Assembly (NCBI RefSeq): GCF_965229315.1
Contig: NZ_CBDDJA010000002.1
Location: 3,720,001 to 3,784,000, forward strand
Source: Pelomonas sp965229315
GTDB taxonomy: Bacteria > Pseudomonadota > Gammaproteobacteria > Burkholderiales > Burkholderiaceae_C
Length of the DNA stretch: 64,000 bases
Direction: 5' to 3'
In this document: piece by piece, positions 1 through 8,124 of the stretch
Layout of the letters: each line of letters begins with the position of its first letter
Position numbering within the stretch: the first letter of the stretch is position 1
The notes under the pieces: model-generated
Seen by the model: the letters and a program-made list of their open reading frames with translations, nothing else
Told to the model about the DNA's origin: nothing
Database searches by the model: none
Position numbers and translations under genes: made by a program

Positions 1-1547
1 TTCATGACCTGCTCGGGAAAGGTGGCGCCCGAAGCCGCGCCGCCTTCCGTGCCGCTGCCGCCGCCCTGCCCCGGCATGCCGTTGACCTGCACGATGCGGA
101 TGGAGTCGATCTTCTCCATCGGCTTGACCGCCTCGGCCAGGATGGTGGGCAGCTGCTGCAGCAGCTGCGTGCGCACCTGCAGGTCGATCTGAGCGGCCGA
201 CAGCATGTTCAGCGCCTCGTTGATGGCGCGCCGGCCCTCGGCCTCGGCGATGGCTGCGGCCTGCTTGGCCCTGGCCTCGATGGTCAGCGCCTCGGCGCGG
301 TCGATGGCGGCCTCCTTCTCGGCGGAGGCCGACACCTTGACTGCGATGGCGTTCTGCTCGGCGTCCTTGCTGGCCTCGATGAGCTGAATCGCCTTGTCCC
401 GCTCGGCCACCGCCACCTGGCGCGCAGTGTTGACGGTTTCCTCGGCCTTCACGGCTTCGGCCCGCGCCAGGTTGGCGGCCGCGTCGGCCTCGGACTGCTC
501 GCGCGACTTGGTGGCGATGGCGATCTGCGTGTCCTGCCGCGCGATCTCGACCTGCTTGCGCTGCTCGGCGCGCTTCATCTCGGTCTGGCGCTCCTGCTCG
601 ATCTCGCGGGTCTGGATGACCAGCGTCTTCTCGATCTCGGCGGCCTTGATCTCGCGCTCGGCCTCGATGCGGCGCTGGCCCACCTGGCGCTCGGCCTCGA
701 TCTTCACCGTCTCCGCCTCCCGCGTGCGCTCGGCCTGCTGAGACGCGATCTGCGCGGACTGCTCGGCGCGCGCCATCTCGATCTCGCGCTTCTGCGACAG
801 CGACGCGAACTCCTGGTCCTTCTCGATGGTCAGCTTCAGGCGCGAGGCTTCCAGGTTCTTGGTGCGCACCTGCACCTCGGTGTCCTGCTCGACGTCGTTG
901 CGCTGCTTGCGCCGCGCCTCGGTCTGCTCGGTCAGGCGTGTCAGGCCCTCGGCGTCGAACGCGTTGTTGGGGTTGAAGAACTGCTTGTCCGTTTGATCGA
1001 GACTCGTCAGCGACACCGACTCCAGCTCCAGGCCGTTCTTCTCCAGGTCTTCGGCGACGGCGTTCTGCACCGCCTGCACGAAGTCACGGCGCTTGTCCTG
1101 CAGTTCCTGGATGGTCATGGTCGCGGCCGTGGCGCGCAGGCTGTCGACGAACTTGTCCTCCACCAGCGCCTTCAGCTCGTTGGGGCTCATCGTGCGCGCG
1201 CCCAGTGTCTGCGCGGCGGTGCTGACCGCTTCTTCCGTCTGCTTGACGCGCACGAAGAACGCCGCCGTCACGTCCACGCGCATGCGGTCGCGGGTGATCA
1301 GGCTCTCCCGCTCGCGGCGCAGCACTTCGAGCTTGAGCGTGTTCATGTTGACCAGCACGCGCTCGTGGAACACCGGCAGCACGATGGCGCCCCCGTCCAT
1401 GATGACCTTCTGGCCGCCCAGGCTCGTGCGCACGAAGGCCAGCTCCTTGGTGCTGCGCTTGTACAGCCGCGCGAAGATGAAGCCGATGGTCAGCAGCCCC
1501 AGCAACGCGATACCGGCGATGCCGGCGATTTCGATGATGTTGTCCAT
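1..1547 (-). CDS. yqiK: Flotillin family protein (YqiK-like), C-terminus outside window
   Basis: Membrane scaffold protein of the flotillin/SPFH class. The ATG (1547-1545) follows a GGGAG ribosome site and 515 codons are visible before the window edge. Residues 5-27 form one hydrophobic anchor, followed by an SPFH/PHB-like region to about residue 190. After that comes a very long Glu/Ala/Arg/Gln-rich helix (roughly 210-460) typical of flotillin coiled coils. The visible tail is Gly/Ser-rich (near GQGGGSGTEGG), as in YqiK-type proteins. It lies 12 bp downstream of the YqiJ-like gene, the pairing seen in Escherichia coli yqiJK, and appears to be last in a four-gene minus-strand operon with pspA. 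A role in membrane microdomains and envelope stress is inferred from family and context. Confidence 0.9.
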   Translation of the reverse strand, partial: MDNIIEIAGIAGIALLGLLTIGFIFARLYKRSTKELAFVRTSLGGQKVIMDGGAIVLPVFHERVLVNMNTLKLEVLRRERESLITRDRMRVDVTAAFFVRVKQTEEAVSTAAQTLGARTMSPNELKALVEDKFVDSLRATAATMTIQELQDKRRDFVQAVQNAVAEDLEKNGLELESVSLTSLDQTDKQFFNPNNAFDAEGLTRLTEQTEARRKQRNDVEQDTEVQVRTKNLEASRLKLTIEKDQEFASLSQKREIEMARAEQSAQIASQQAERTREAETVKIEAERQVGQRRIEAEREIKAAEIEKTLVIQTREIEQERQTEMKRAEQRKQVEIARQDTQIAIATKSREQSEADAAANLARAEAVKAEETVNTARQVAVAERDKAIQLIEASKDAEQNAIAVKVSASAEKEAAIDRAEALTIEARAKQAAAIAEAEGRRAINEALNMLSAAQIDLQVRTQLLQQLPTILAEAVKPMEKIDSIRIVQVNGMPGQGGGSGTEGGAASGATFPEQVM

Positions 1548-1559
1548 GTGGTTTCTCCC

Positions 1560-2186
1560 TCAGATCAGGTTGGGATGGGGATTGGCGATGCAGCGGTAGA
1601 ACGCCCCAAGCTTGCGCACGATGAGGATCTGCGCGCCCTCTTCGAACACTTCGTCATCCAGGTCGGGCTCCACCATCAGGTAGTGCGTGCGGCCGTGGGC
1701 ATCGCGCACCCGCGCCTGCGCCGCCAGCCCGCGCCGTGCCGCGCCCGCGCTGACGACGCCCGCCCGGCCCACCAGCGACTGCTCGCTGACGGCGCTGCTC
1801 TCGTCGCGCAGCACGATGTGCGCCACCAGGCTGCCCAGGCCGCGCACCGTGGCCAGCCCCGGCGGCACAGCCAGCAGGCCCGCCACCCAGGCGGGCAGGA
1901 AGCCGCCGAGCAGGTTGAACGCCACCTTCTGCAGCGCATAGCCGAACAGCGCATAGCCCAGCAGGAACAGCAGCAGCAGCACCAGCGCCGGCACGCGACC
2001 CAGGTGCAGCCAGCCCAGCACGCGGTCCAGGCCGCTGTCGGTGTCGATGTCCGGCAGCCAGTGGTCGAGCAGGTTGCTCGGGCTCAGCGCCATCAGCATG
2101 CCCAGGCCTTCCAGCAGCGCAACGGCCACGATCAACGCGACCGCGACACCGAAGGGCAGCGTCTCGGGCGAGGTGAAGAGATTCAT
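1560..2186 (-). CDS. yqiJ: YqiJ-family inner membrane protein
   Basis: A 208-residue protein with three predicted membrane segments (about 12-34, 64-86 and 92-117) and a C-terminal soluble beta-rich domain (about 135-205) of OB/NfeD-like type. This matches the YqiJ partner that accompanies flotillins; NfeD-like partners are thought to act with SPFH proteins at the membrane. It sits directly upstream of the flotillin gene and about 40 bp downstream of the pspA-like gene on the same strand. The molecular function is unknown. The call rests on architecture and the conserved yqiJ-yqiK order. Confidence 0.85.
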   Translation of the reverse strand: MNLFTSPETLPFGVAVALIVAVALLEGLGMLMALSPSNLLDHWLPDIDTDSGLDRVLGWLHLGRVPALVLLLLFLLGYALFGYALQKVAFNLLGGFLPAWVAGLLAVPPGLATVRGLGSLVAHIVLRDESSAVSEQSLVGRAGVVSAGAARRGLAAQARVRDAHGRTHYLMVEPDLDDEVFEEGAQILIVRKLGAFYRCIANPHPNLI

Positions 2187-2226
2187 CGGATCGGTCCTGG
2201 GTTGTGGGCGTTAGCAGGCAGGAGTG

Positions 2227-2895
2227 TCAGGCCTGGCCAGCCTTGATCCGGGCCATGCGCTCGGCGATCTTGTGGTCGCGTACCAGTTGCTCCAGTTCGC
2301 TCAGGCGGGCGGCCTGGTCGAGGTTGCCGGCGCGCTGCATGCCGTTCAGGCCCGTCTGGCGCTGGTAGATCCTGTCGAACGCCTCACCCACCTTGCCCAT
2401 GCGCTGCTCGACGTGGGCCTGCCCCAGCGGCTGCGCGGCCGATTCGGTCGCCGCGCGGCTCTTGCGGAACTCGGCCAGCGCCTCCTGCATCTCGCGCTGC
2501 TTGGCCAGCAATGCCGCGGTGAAGCCCTGCAGCTCCTGCTCCTGGCGCGCCAGGTCGGCCAGCGTCGTCTCCAGCACCGGGATCTGCGCCTCGATGTCGA
2601 TCTGACGCGACACGGCGGCGCGCGCCAGGTCCTCGCGCTGCGCGGCGAGCGCCTGGGCGATCTGGTCGCGCAGGTCCTCGTGGCCGCGATTGAGCCTGGC
2701 GTGCTGCTGCTGTGCCAGGTGGCGGTTGGCGCTGACGGTGCCCAGTTCGTGGCGCACGTCGTCGATGACGGCATCGGCCTCGCGGATGGCCTGCTCCATG
2801 GCGGCCTGCGGGTTGAGGTCCTCGATCTTGTCCAGCAGCGCGTGCACGCCACCGGCGATCACGCGGCCCACGCGGGTCTTCAGGGAATCGGCCAT
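2227..2895 (-). CDS. PspA/IM30 family membrane-stress protein
   Basis: A 222-residue, almost entirely helical protein beginning MADSLKTRVGRVIAGGVHAL, a typical amphipathic PspA/IM30 N-terminus. A long coiled coil with the family-style stretch MEQAIREADAVIDDVR follows. The length fits PspA, IM30 and YjfJ. Proteins of this family bind and remodel stressed inner membranes. It starts 1 bp after the end of the upstream small gene and is followed by yqiJ and yqiK, so the operon pairs an IM30 scaffold with a flotillin scaffold. No pspF or sigma-54 promoter was seen nearby, so control probably differs from the E. coli psp system. Confidence 0.9.
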   Translation of the reverse strand: MADSLKTRVGRVIAGGVHALLDKIEDLNPQAAMEQAIREADAVIDDVRHELGTVSANRHLAQQQHARLNRGHEDLRDQIAQALAAQREDLARAAVSRQIDIEAQIPVLETTLADLARQEQELQGFTAALLAKQREMQEALAEFRKSRAATESAAQPLGQAHVEQRMGKVGEAFDRIYQRQTGLNGMQRAGNLDQAARLSELEQLVRDHKIAERMARIKAGQA

Positions 2896-2896
2896 G

Positions 2897-3400
2897 TCAG
2901 GCTCCTTGGGTGATGTTGAGCGTCGAGGCCAGCTCGACGGTGGGGCCGAGGTGGCGCTTCACCACCTCGGGGTCGAAGGCATGCGCGCCGCTTGTCGTGG
3001 CCTGGCGCAACAACGATTCGCCGAGCAGCGCGGCACGGCGCACCAGCGCGTCTTCCAGCTTGGCGGCATCGGCGGCGTTGGCCGGCGCGGCGCTGATGAC
3101 CAGCGCCATCAGCGTCGTGACCTGCTCCACCAGCAGGTTCAACACCTCGGAATGCCGGCCTTCGGCGCCCTCGATGCGCACCAGCGCCTCGCGCAGCCGG
3201 TGCGTCAGCTCGCGCGCCCAGCCGTGGGCGGCCACGTAGTCGAACGCGCCGTCATGCTGGCGCTTGAGCTGCCCGAGCAGCACGCGCAGCTTGTCGCTGT
3301 TCGTCGTCGCGCCCTCCACTTGCAGCTGGGCCAGCCACAGGTAGAGGTCGCTCGGGATGCGCGCCGACAGCGGCTCCATCGTGAGGGTCTGGGTCGCCAT
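2897..3400 (-). CDS. Small protein with RHH-like N-terminus, first gene of the PspA-flotillin operon
   Basis: A 167-residue protein of unknown function. Residues about 10-45 (LSARIPSDLYLWLAQLQVEG followed by NSDKLRVLL) resemble a ribbon-helix-helix fold: a short strand with alternating hydrophobic residues, a helix, then an SDKLR-type second helix. The rest is helical with no motif I recognise. It is the first gene of the pspA-yqiJ-yqiK run and ends 1 bp before pspA starts. The short upstream region carries an imperfect inverted repeat, so an autoregulatory DNA-binding role is a reasonable inference. The RHH assignment is by eye only; a YjfI-like partner of YjfJ/PspA is the main alternative. 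Confidence 0.7.
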   Translation of the reverse strand: MATQTLTMEPLSARIPSDLYLWLAQLQVEGATTNSDKLRVLLGQLKRQHDGAFDYVAAHGWARELTHRLREALVRIEGAEGRHSEVLNLLVEQVTTLMALVISAAPANAADAAKLEDALVRRAALLGESLLRQATTSGAHAFDPEVVKRHLGPTVELASTLNITQGA

Positions 3401-3422
3401 GCGGTACCTGCCTTCAAATGAG

Positions 3423-3452
3423 TTCGAACGAACACAAATGTATTCGTTTGAA
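3423..3452. promoter_or_regulatory. Inverted repeat upstream of the pspA operon
   Basis: Arms TTCGAACGAAC (3423-3433) and ATTCGTTTGAA (3442-3452) are complementary at 9 of 11 positions across an 8-bp spacer. The site sits in a strikingly AT-rich pocket 22 bp upstream of the minus-strand start at 3400 and about 60 bp before the plus-strand gene at 3514. That position suits an operator for one or both genes. The binding protein is unknown. Confidence 0.45.
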
Positions 3453-3513
3453 TTTATCTGTCAACACCACGGCACCGGTCCGCCCTTAGCATGCACCGCC
3501 ACAGGAGGCAGCC

Positions 3514-4686
3514 ATGCCCGAATCCCCATCCGCACCCACCGCCCCGCGCGTCTTCACGCCCACCGTGCTCGCCTGGCTGGGCGCCCTCGGCGCGGCCGTC
3601 GCACCCACGGTGCAGTTCATCAACGGCTACTGGCAGAACCAGCTCAAGCAGACCGAGATCGCCCACCAGATCGCGCTCGATTTCGCCAAGCTCGCCATCG
3701 CCGACAAGGCTTCGCGCGAGTACCGGCGCGACACGCTGAAGGTCATCGCATCCATCGACGGCAACCCGCTGCAGGGCTGGGCGCGCACGGAGCTGGCCGA
3801 GCGCAGCACCGAGCAGCAGGCCGTGATGGACGCGCTGCGCAGCCGGCTCGAAGGCCGCCGCTACACGACGCTGGCCGAATGCAAGGTCTACCTGGAGCAG
3901 CAGCTCAAGGTACAGAGCTACCTGGTGGCGGAAACCTTTGACCGCAAGGACATGAAGGACACGGTGGGTGCCGCCATCAAGGACGACTACACGACGTCCG
4001 TGGAGCGCGACTGCCGCGACCTGGAGACGGGCGGCCGCCCACCGCCCGCGGTCGTGGTGGCAGCCGCCGGCCCCATCAAGCTCTCCCCCGCGTCTGCCGC
4101 CTCGGCAGCGCCTGGCACGGCTGCGCCAACTCGCGTCTGTGAGCAGGGCAACGGCAACCCGCTGGAGCAGCTGTCGCCAGCCAAGCTGGCGCGCATCTAC
4201 CCGCGCGCGCGCCCGGCCGATCTCGACACCTATGCGCCCCTGCTGCGCAAGGGGCTGGCCCGCGCCGAGATCAACACCTGCGCACGCGTGGCCATGTTCC
4301 TGGCGCAACTAGGCTACGAGAGCGGCGAGCTGCGCTTCACCGAGGAGCTGTCCTCGGGCGAAGCCTACGAAGGGCGGGCGGGCCTGGGCAATATCCAAGC
4401 CGGCGACGGCCCGCGCTTCAAGGGCCGCGGGCTGATCCAGATTGTCGGCCGGAGCAACTACCAGGCGTTCGCCAGCGCGACCCACCACGCCGAGGTGATG
4501 GACAACCCGGCGCTCGTCGCGACTGACCCCGAACTCGCACTGGAGACGGCGCTCTGGATCTGGACCCGGGCCAAGCTGAACACCCTGGACGACGACGTGG
4601 CCGTGGTCACGCGTCGCCTCAACGGGGGCGTCAACGGCCTGGAGCAGCGCCGCACCTACCTGGCCGCAGCCAAGGCGGTGCTGTGA
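3514..4686 (+). CDS. Membrane-anchored GH19 chitinase/lysozyme-like protein
   Basis: A 390-residue protein starting at an ATG behind a strong AGGAGG site. It has one hydrophobic segment near residues 17-36 and a helical region to about 165. An Ala/Pro-rich linker (about 172-207) leads to a C-terminal GH19 domain (about 215-390). The GH19 core is clear: FLAQLGYESGELRFTEEL, with E269 as the likely catalytic acid and E277/E278 as the second acid, then a GDGPRFKGRGLIQI stretch as in phage and bacterial GH19 endolysins. It probably cleaves peptidoglycan in the periplasm while tethered to the inner membrane. It stands alone between two minus-strand operons, with no holin or phage genes nearby. Confidence 0.85.
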   Translation: MPESPSAPTAPRVFTPTVLAWLGALGAAVAPTVQFINGYWQNQLKQTEIAHQIALDFAKLAIADKASREYRRDTLKVIASIDGNPLQGWARTELAERSTEQQAVMDALRSRLEGRRYTTLAECKVYLEQQLKVQSYLVAETFDRKDMKDTVGAAIKDDYTTSVERDCRDLETGGRPPPAVVVAAAGPIKLSPASAASAAPGTAAPTRVCEQGNGNPLEQLSPAKLARIYPRARPADLDTYAPLLRKGLARAEINTCARVAMFLAQLGYESGELRFTEELSSGEAYEGRAGLGNIQAGDGPRFKGRGLIQIVGRSNYQAFASATHHAEVMDNPALVATDPELALETALWIWTRAKLNTLDDDVAVVTRRLNGGVNGLEQRRTYLAAAKAVL

Positions 4687-4690
4687 ACGC

Positions 4691-5743
4691 TCAGGCGGCG
4701 TCCAGCATCTGGCTGAAGAACTTGTCGCCGCTGACGCGCGGCTTGTAGGCCGAGACGGCCTTGGCGATGGCCGCGATGTGGTCGGGCGTGGTGCCGCAGC
4801 AGCCGCCGGCGATGTTCAGGAAGCCGGCCTTGGCGAACTCGCCCACCAGGCGCGCCGTCACGTCGGGCGTCTCGTCGAAGCCGGTGTCGCTCATCGGGTT
4901 GGGCAGGCCGGCATTGGGGTAGCAGCTGACCGCCGTGTCGCCCGCCACCTTGGCCAGTTCCTCGATGTAGGGCCGCATCAGCGTGGCACCCAGCGCGCAG
5001 TTCAGGCCGATGGCGATGGGGCGGGCGTGGCGCACCGAGTGCCAGAAGGCCGCGACGGTCTGGCCCGACAGGATGCGGCCGGAGGCGTCGGTCACGGTGC
5101 CCGAGATGATGACGGGCAGGCGCTCGCCGGTGTCTTCCATCAGCTCGTCCAGCGCGAAGATGGCAGCCTTGGCATTCAGCGTGTCGAAGATGGTCTCGAC
5201 GAGGAAGAGGTCGCAGCCGCCGTCGAGCAGCCCTTGCGCCTGCTCGTAGTAGGCGGCGCGCAGCGTGTCGAAGTCGACGTTGCGCGCGCCGGGGTCGTTC
5301 ACGTCGGGGCTGATGGACGCGGTGCGCGGCGTGGGGCCCAGCGCACCGGCCACGTAGCGGGGCTTGTCCGGGGTCGAGTACTTGTCGCAGGCGGCGCGGG
5401 CGATCCGCGCGGCGGCCACGTTCATCTCGTAGGCCAGGCCGGCGAGGTCGTAGTCCTCCTGCGCGACGGAGGTGGCGCCGAAGGTGTTGGTCTCGATCAG
5501 GTCGGCGCCGGCGGCGAGGTACTGCTCGTGGATTTCGCTGAGCACGTCGGGCCGCGTGAACATCAGCATCTCGTTGTTGCCCTTCAGGTCCTTGGGGTGG
5601 TCCTTGAAGCGCTCGCCGCGGTAGTCGGCCTCGGTGAGCTTGTAGCGCTGGATCATGGTGCCCATCGCGCCGTCGAGCACGGCGATGCGGTTCTGCAGCA
5701 GGGCCGGCAGGCCTTGGGCGCGGGTGTAGGCAATGGGTTTCAT
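4691..5743 (-). CDS. metH: Homocysteine S-methyltransferase domain of split methionine synthase (MetH1)
   Basis: Methylates homocysteine to methionine as the first module of cobalamin-dependent methionine synthase. At 350 residues it contains only the homocysteine-binding TIM barrel: DGAMGT at 24-29, zinc ligand Cys249 in GLNCALG, and Cys315/Cys316 in GGCCGTT. Full-length MetH is about 1,230 residues, so the folate, B12 and reactivation modules must be on a second polypeptide (metH2), as is usual in Betaproteobacteria. No metH2 lies in this window. The ATG at 5743 overlaps the stop of the upstream dehydrogenase by 4 bp (ATGA), suggesting translational coupling. Confidence 0.9.
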   Translation of the reverse strand: MKPIAYTRAQGLPALLQNRIAVLDGAMGTMIQRYKLTEADYRGERFKDHPKDLKGNNEMLMFTRPDVLSEIHEQYLAAGADLIETNTFGATSVAQEDYDLAGLAYEMNVAAARIARAACDKYSTPDKPRYVAGALGPTPRTASISPDVNDPGARNVDFDTLRAAYYEQAQGLLDGGCDLFLVETIFDTLNAKAAIFALDELMEDTGERLPVIISGTVTDASGRILSGQTVAAFWHSVRHARPIAIGLNCALGATLMRPYIEELAKVAGDTAVSCYPNAGLPNPMSDTGFDETPDVTARLVGEFAKAGFLNIAGGCCGTTPDHIAAIAKAVSAYKPRVSGDKFFSQMLDAA

Positions 5744-6828
5744 GCGGCGATTTTCGCAGCCTCGGCAATCGCCTGTCCCAGCTGGGCGCATGACGAAGTA
5801 CCGCCCAGGTCGGGCGTCTTGGGCGCGGCCGGGTCGGCCAGCACGGTCTCGATGGCAGCCATGACGGCGTCGTGCGCGGCGCGGTGGCCCAGGAAGTCCA
5901 GCATCATCGCGCCGGCCCAGATCTGGCCGATGGGGTTGGCGATGCCCTTCCCCGCGATGTCCGGCGCCGAGCCGTGCACGGGCTCGAACAGGCTGGGCCA
6001 CTCGCGCGTCGGGTTCAGGTTGGCCGACGGCGCGATGGCGATGGTGCCGGTGCAGGCCGGGCCCAGGTCCGACAGGATGTCGCCGAACAGGTTGCTCGCG
6101 ACGACCACATCGAAGGCCTGAGGCCGCTGCACGAAGTGGGCGCAGAGGATGTCGATATGGAACTTGTCGACCGCCACGCCGGGGAACTGCGCGGCCATGG
6201 CTTCGACGCGCTCGTCCCAGTAGGGCATGGTGATCGCGATGCCGTTGCTCTTGGTGGCCGAGGTGAGCTTCGCGCGCGGCCGCCTGGCGGCCAGTTCGAA
6301 CGCGAAGCGCAGCACGCGGTCCACGCCGACGCGGCTCATCACCGTCTCCTGGATGACGATCTCGCGCTCGGTGCCGCCGTACATGCGGCCGCCGACGCTG
6401 GAGTACTCACCCTCGGTGTTCTCGCGCACGATCCACATGTCGATGTCGCCCGGCTTGAGCGGCTGGCCGCGGCGGTCCACCAGCGGCGAACGCACGCCGG
6501 GCAGCAGCCGCGCGGGGCGCAGGTTCACGAACTGGTCGAACTCGCGGCGGAACTTCAGCAGCGAGCCCCACAGGCTGACGTGGTCGGGCACCGTGTCGGG
6601 CCAGCCGACGGCGCCGAAGAAGATCGCGTCGTGGCCGCCGATCTGCGCCTTCCAGTCGTCGGGCAGCATGCGGCCGTGCTGCGCGTGGTAGCGGCAGTGC
6701 GCGAAGTCGAACTCGTCGAAGCGCAGGTCCAGGCCGAAGCGTTCGGCCACCGCGCGCAGCACGCGCAGGCCCTCGGGCATCACCTCGGTGCCGATGCCGT
6801 CGCCGGCGATCACTGCAATCTTCTGCAT
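5740..6828 (-). CDS. ttuC: Tartrate/D-malate dehydrogenase family protein
   Basis: NAD-dependent beta-decarboxylating dehydrogenase of the isopropylmalate/isocitrate family, 362 residues. Visible signatures are GDGIGTEV near the N-terminus, RENTEGEYSSVGG in the middle and EPVHGSAPDIAGKG towards the end. The sequence resembles the tartrate/D-malate dehydrogenase branch more than LeuB. It oxidises (R)-malate or tartrate to an oxo acid. The ATG at 6828 was chosen because the reading frame continues upstream into palindromic sequence that shows no family resemblance. The only Shine-Dalgarno-like stretch (GAGGAAAG) lies in the terminal arm of the intergenic element just upstream. It is coupled to metH1 by an ATGA overlap. 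Confidence 0.88.
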   Translation of the reverse strand: MQKIAVIAGDGIGTEVMPEGLRVLRAVAERFGLDLRFDEFDFAHCRYHAQHGRMLPDDWKAQIGGHDAIFFGAVGWPDTVPDHVSLWGSLLKFRREFDQFVNLRPARLLPGVRSPLVDRRGQPLKPGDIDMWIVRENTEGEYSSVGGRMYGGTEREIVIQETVMSRVGVDRVLRFAFELAARRPRAKLTSATKSNGIAITMPYWDERVEAMAAQFPGVAVDKFHIDILCAHFVQRPQAFDVVVASNLFGDILSDLGPACTGTIAIAPSANLNPTREWPSLFEPVHGSAPDIAGKGIANPIGQIWAGAMMLDFLGHRAAHDAVMAAIETVLADPAAPKTPDLGGTSSCAQLGQAIAEAAKIAA

Positions 6829-6830
6829 AA

Positions 6831-7096
6831 GGGGGCTTTCCTCACTACGGGATTCGGTGCGAGAGGGTCTGCGCGGGTGCAGGGCTAGGCGTGCGACGCC
6901 GCCTGGGCTCATGCCCAGGCAAGGCGCGCAACGACGCCATGCGCCCGCGCAGACCCTCTCCCGAAGGGTTGTCACTCAAAAGCCCGCGCGCGGCGTTGCG
7001 AAGTCTCGCTGGGGATGGCCCCAGTTTCGACTTCGCGCCTTGCTCGCGGGCTTTTGAGTGGCAACGCATCCGATTCCCGTAGTGAGGAAAGCCCCC
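6831..7096. repeat. 266-bp triple-palindrome element (three-way-junction fold)
   Basis: This region fills the gap between the hydrolase stop and the dehydrogenase start. The outer arms 6831-6860 and 7066-7096 pair, with the first 22 bp perfect. Inside are two long hairpins. Hairpin A spans 6861-6960: a perfect 17-bp basal stem (6861-6877 with 6944-6960) and a perfect tip GCCTGGGC-TCAT-GCCCAGGC at 6901-6920. Hairpin B spans 6968-7065: 20 of 21 bp in the basal stem (6968-6988 with 7045-7065), then GCGAAGTC with GACTTCGC, and a CTGGGG-ATGG-CCCCAG tip at 7009-7024. The whole can fold as a cloverleaf in DNA or RNA. No coding content and no clear target-site duplication were seen. It could be a MITE or REP-type element. 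Confidence 0.85.
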
Positions 7097-7980
7097 TAGT
7101 CCTTGAAGAACTCGGTGGCCTCGGCCAGCACCACGTCCGGTGCCTCCTCGGCGATGTAGTGGCCGCTGTCCACGGCGCGGCCTGAGACGTTCTCCGCCGC
7201 GGCGTGCCAGAGCTTCAACGGCTCGAAGCAGCGGCCCACGACGCCGTTCGCGCCCCACAGCACGCGCAGCGGCTGCGTCACGCGCCGGCCCGCGTCGCGG
7301 TCGGCGCGGTCGTGGTCCAGGTCGATGCCGGCGCCGGCACGATAGTCGGCGCAGATCGCCGCCGCCGTGCCGGGGCGGGCGATGCAGCGTTCGTATGCCG
7401 CCCAGGCCCGCTCGTCGAAAAACCCGCCGCCGCGCCGGCCCATGCCGTCGCGCAGGTAGGCCATCGGGTCGGCCTCAATGAGACGCTCCGGCAGCGGCGC
7501 GGGCTGGATCAGGAAGAACCAGTGCCAGTAGGCGCGCGCGAACGCCTCGGTGGTGCCCTCGTACATCGCCAGCGTGGGCGCGATGTCCAGCAGCATCAGC
7601 CGCGTGACGGCTTGCGGGTGGTCCAGCGCCAGCCGGTGCGCCACGCGCGCGCCGCGGTCGTGCGCCAGCACGGCGAAGCGGGCATGGCCCAGCGACTGCA
7701 TCAGCGCGATGGCGTCCCGCGCCATCTCGCGCTTGGCGTAGGCCGCGCTGGCCTCGCCGGCTGGCGGGCGGTCGCTGTCGCCGTAGCCGCGCAAATCCAT
7801 CAGCACGACACGGCGGGTCTGCGCCAGCACCGGCGCCACGCGGTGCCACATGGCCATCGTCTGCGGGTGGCCGTGCAGCAGCAGCAACGGCGGCCGCGTG
7901 TCGGCAGCGGGGCCGCCGTGGCGGGCGTAGATCTTGACGCCGTCGCGCTGGACAGTCAGGGGTTGGAAACCGGTCCACAT
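7096..7980 (-). CDS. Alpha/beta hydrolase, haloacetate dehalogenase-like
   Basis: A 294-residue alpha/beta hydrolase closely resembling fluoroacetate/haloacetate dehalogenases. Expected residues are present: oxyanion region LLHGHPQT (34-41), nucleophile D108 in AHDRGARV, acid D132 in LLDIAPT, the halide-binding pair H153-W154 in AYWHWFFLIQPAP, Y213, and catalytic H274 in DSGHYIAEEAPD. These line up with the D110, H155, W156, Y219 and H280 set known for the fluoroacetate dehalogenase family. The predicted reaction is hydrolytic dehalogenation of haloacetate, although an epoxide hydrolase-like activity cannot be excluded. The start ATG at 7980 lies just downstream of an AT-rich spot. The stop codon abuts the palindromic element. 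Confidence 0.85.
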   Translation of the reverse strand: MWTGFQPLTVQRDGVKIYARHGGPAADTRPPLLLLHGHPQTMAMWHRVAPVLAQTRRVVLMDLRGYGDSDRPPAGEASAAYAKREMARDAIALMQSLGHARFAVLAHDRGARVAHRLALDHPQAVTRLMLLDIAPTLAMYEGTTEAFARAYWHWFFLIQPAPLPERLIEADPMAYLRDGMGRRGGGFFDERAWAAYERCIARPGTAAAICADYRAGAGIDLDHDRADRDAGRRVTQPLRVLWGANGVVGRCFEPLKLWHAAAENVSGRAVDSGHYIAEEAPDVVLAEATEFFKD

Positions 7981-8022
7981 GGCGGCGATTCTGACCGGCC
8001 GCGCCCTCGGCCTTTCGCGCCG

Positions 8023-8041
8023 CAAAAGGTATAAGCTTTTG
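8023..8041. promoter_or_regulatory. Dyad with embedded -10-like sequence upstream of the DppA-like gene
   Basis: A perfect 6-bp inverted repeat, CAAAAG and CTTTTG, flanks GTATAAG, giving CAAAAGGTATAAGCTTTTG at 8023-8041. It lies between the divergent hydrolase (start 7980) and the binding-protein gene (ATG 8125). The T-rich/A-rich dyad with a TATAAG core suggests a LysR-type box overlapping a promoter. The LysR gene two positions downstream is the natural candidate regulator, by inference. Confidence 0.45.
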
Positions 8042-8124
8042 TTATGCCCCGTGGCGTCGCCCGCGCTTGCGACGCTGCGGGACGCTCCGAACAATCCCCG
8101 CACACCCGCTTTCGCCCTGCCGCC

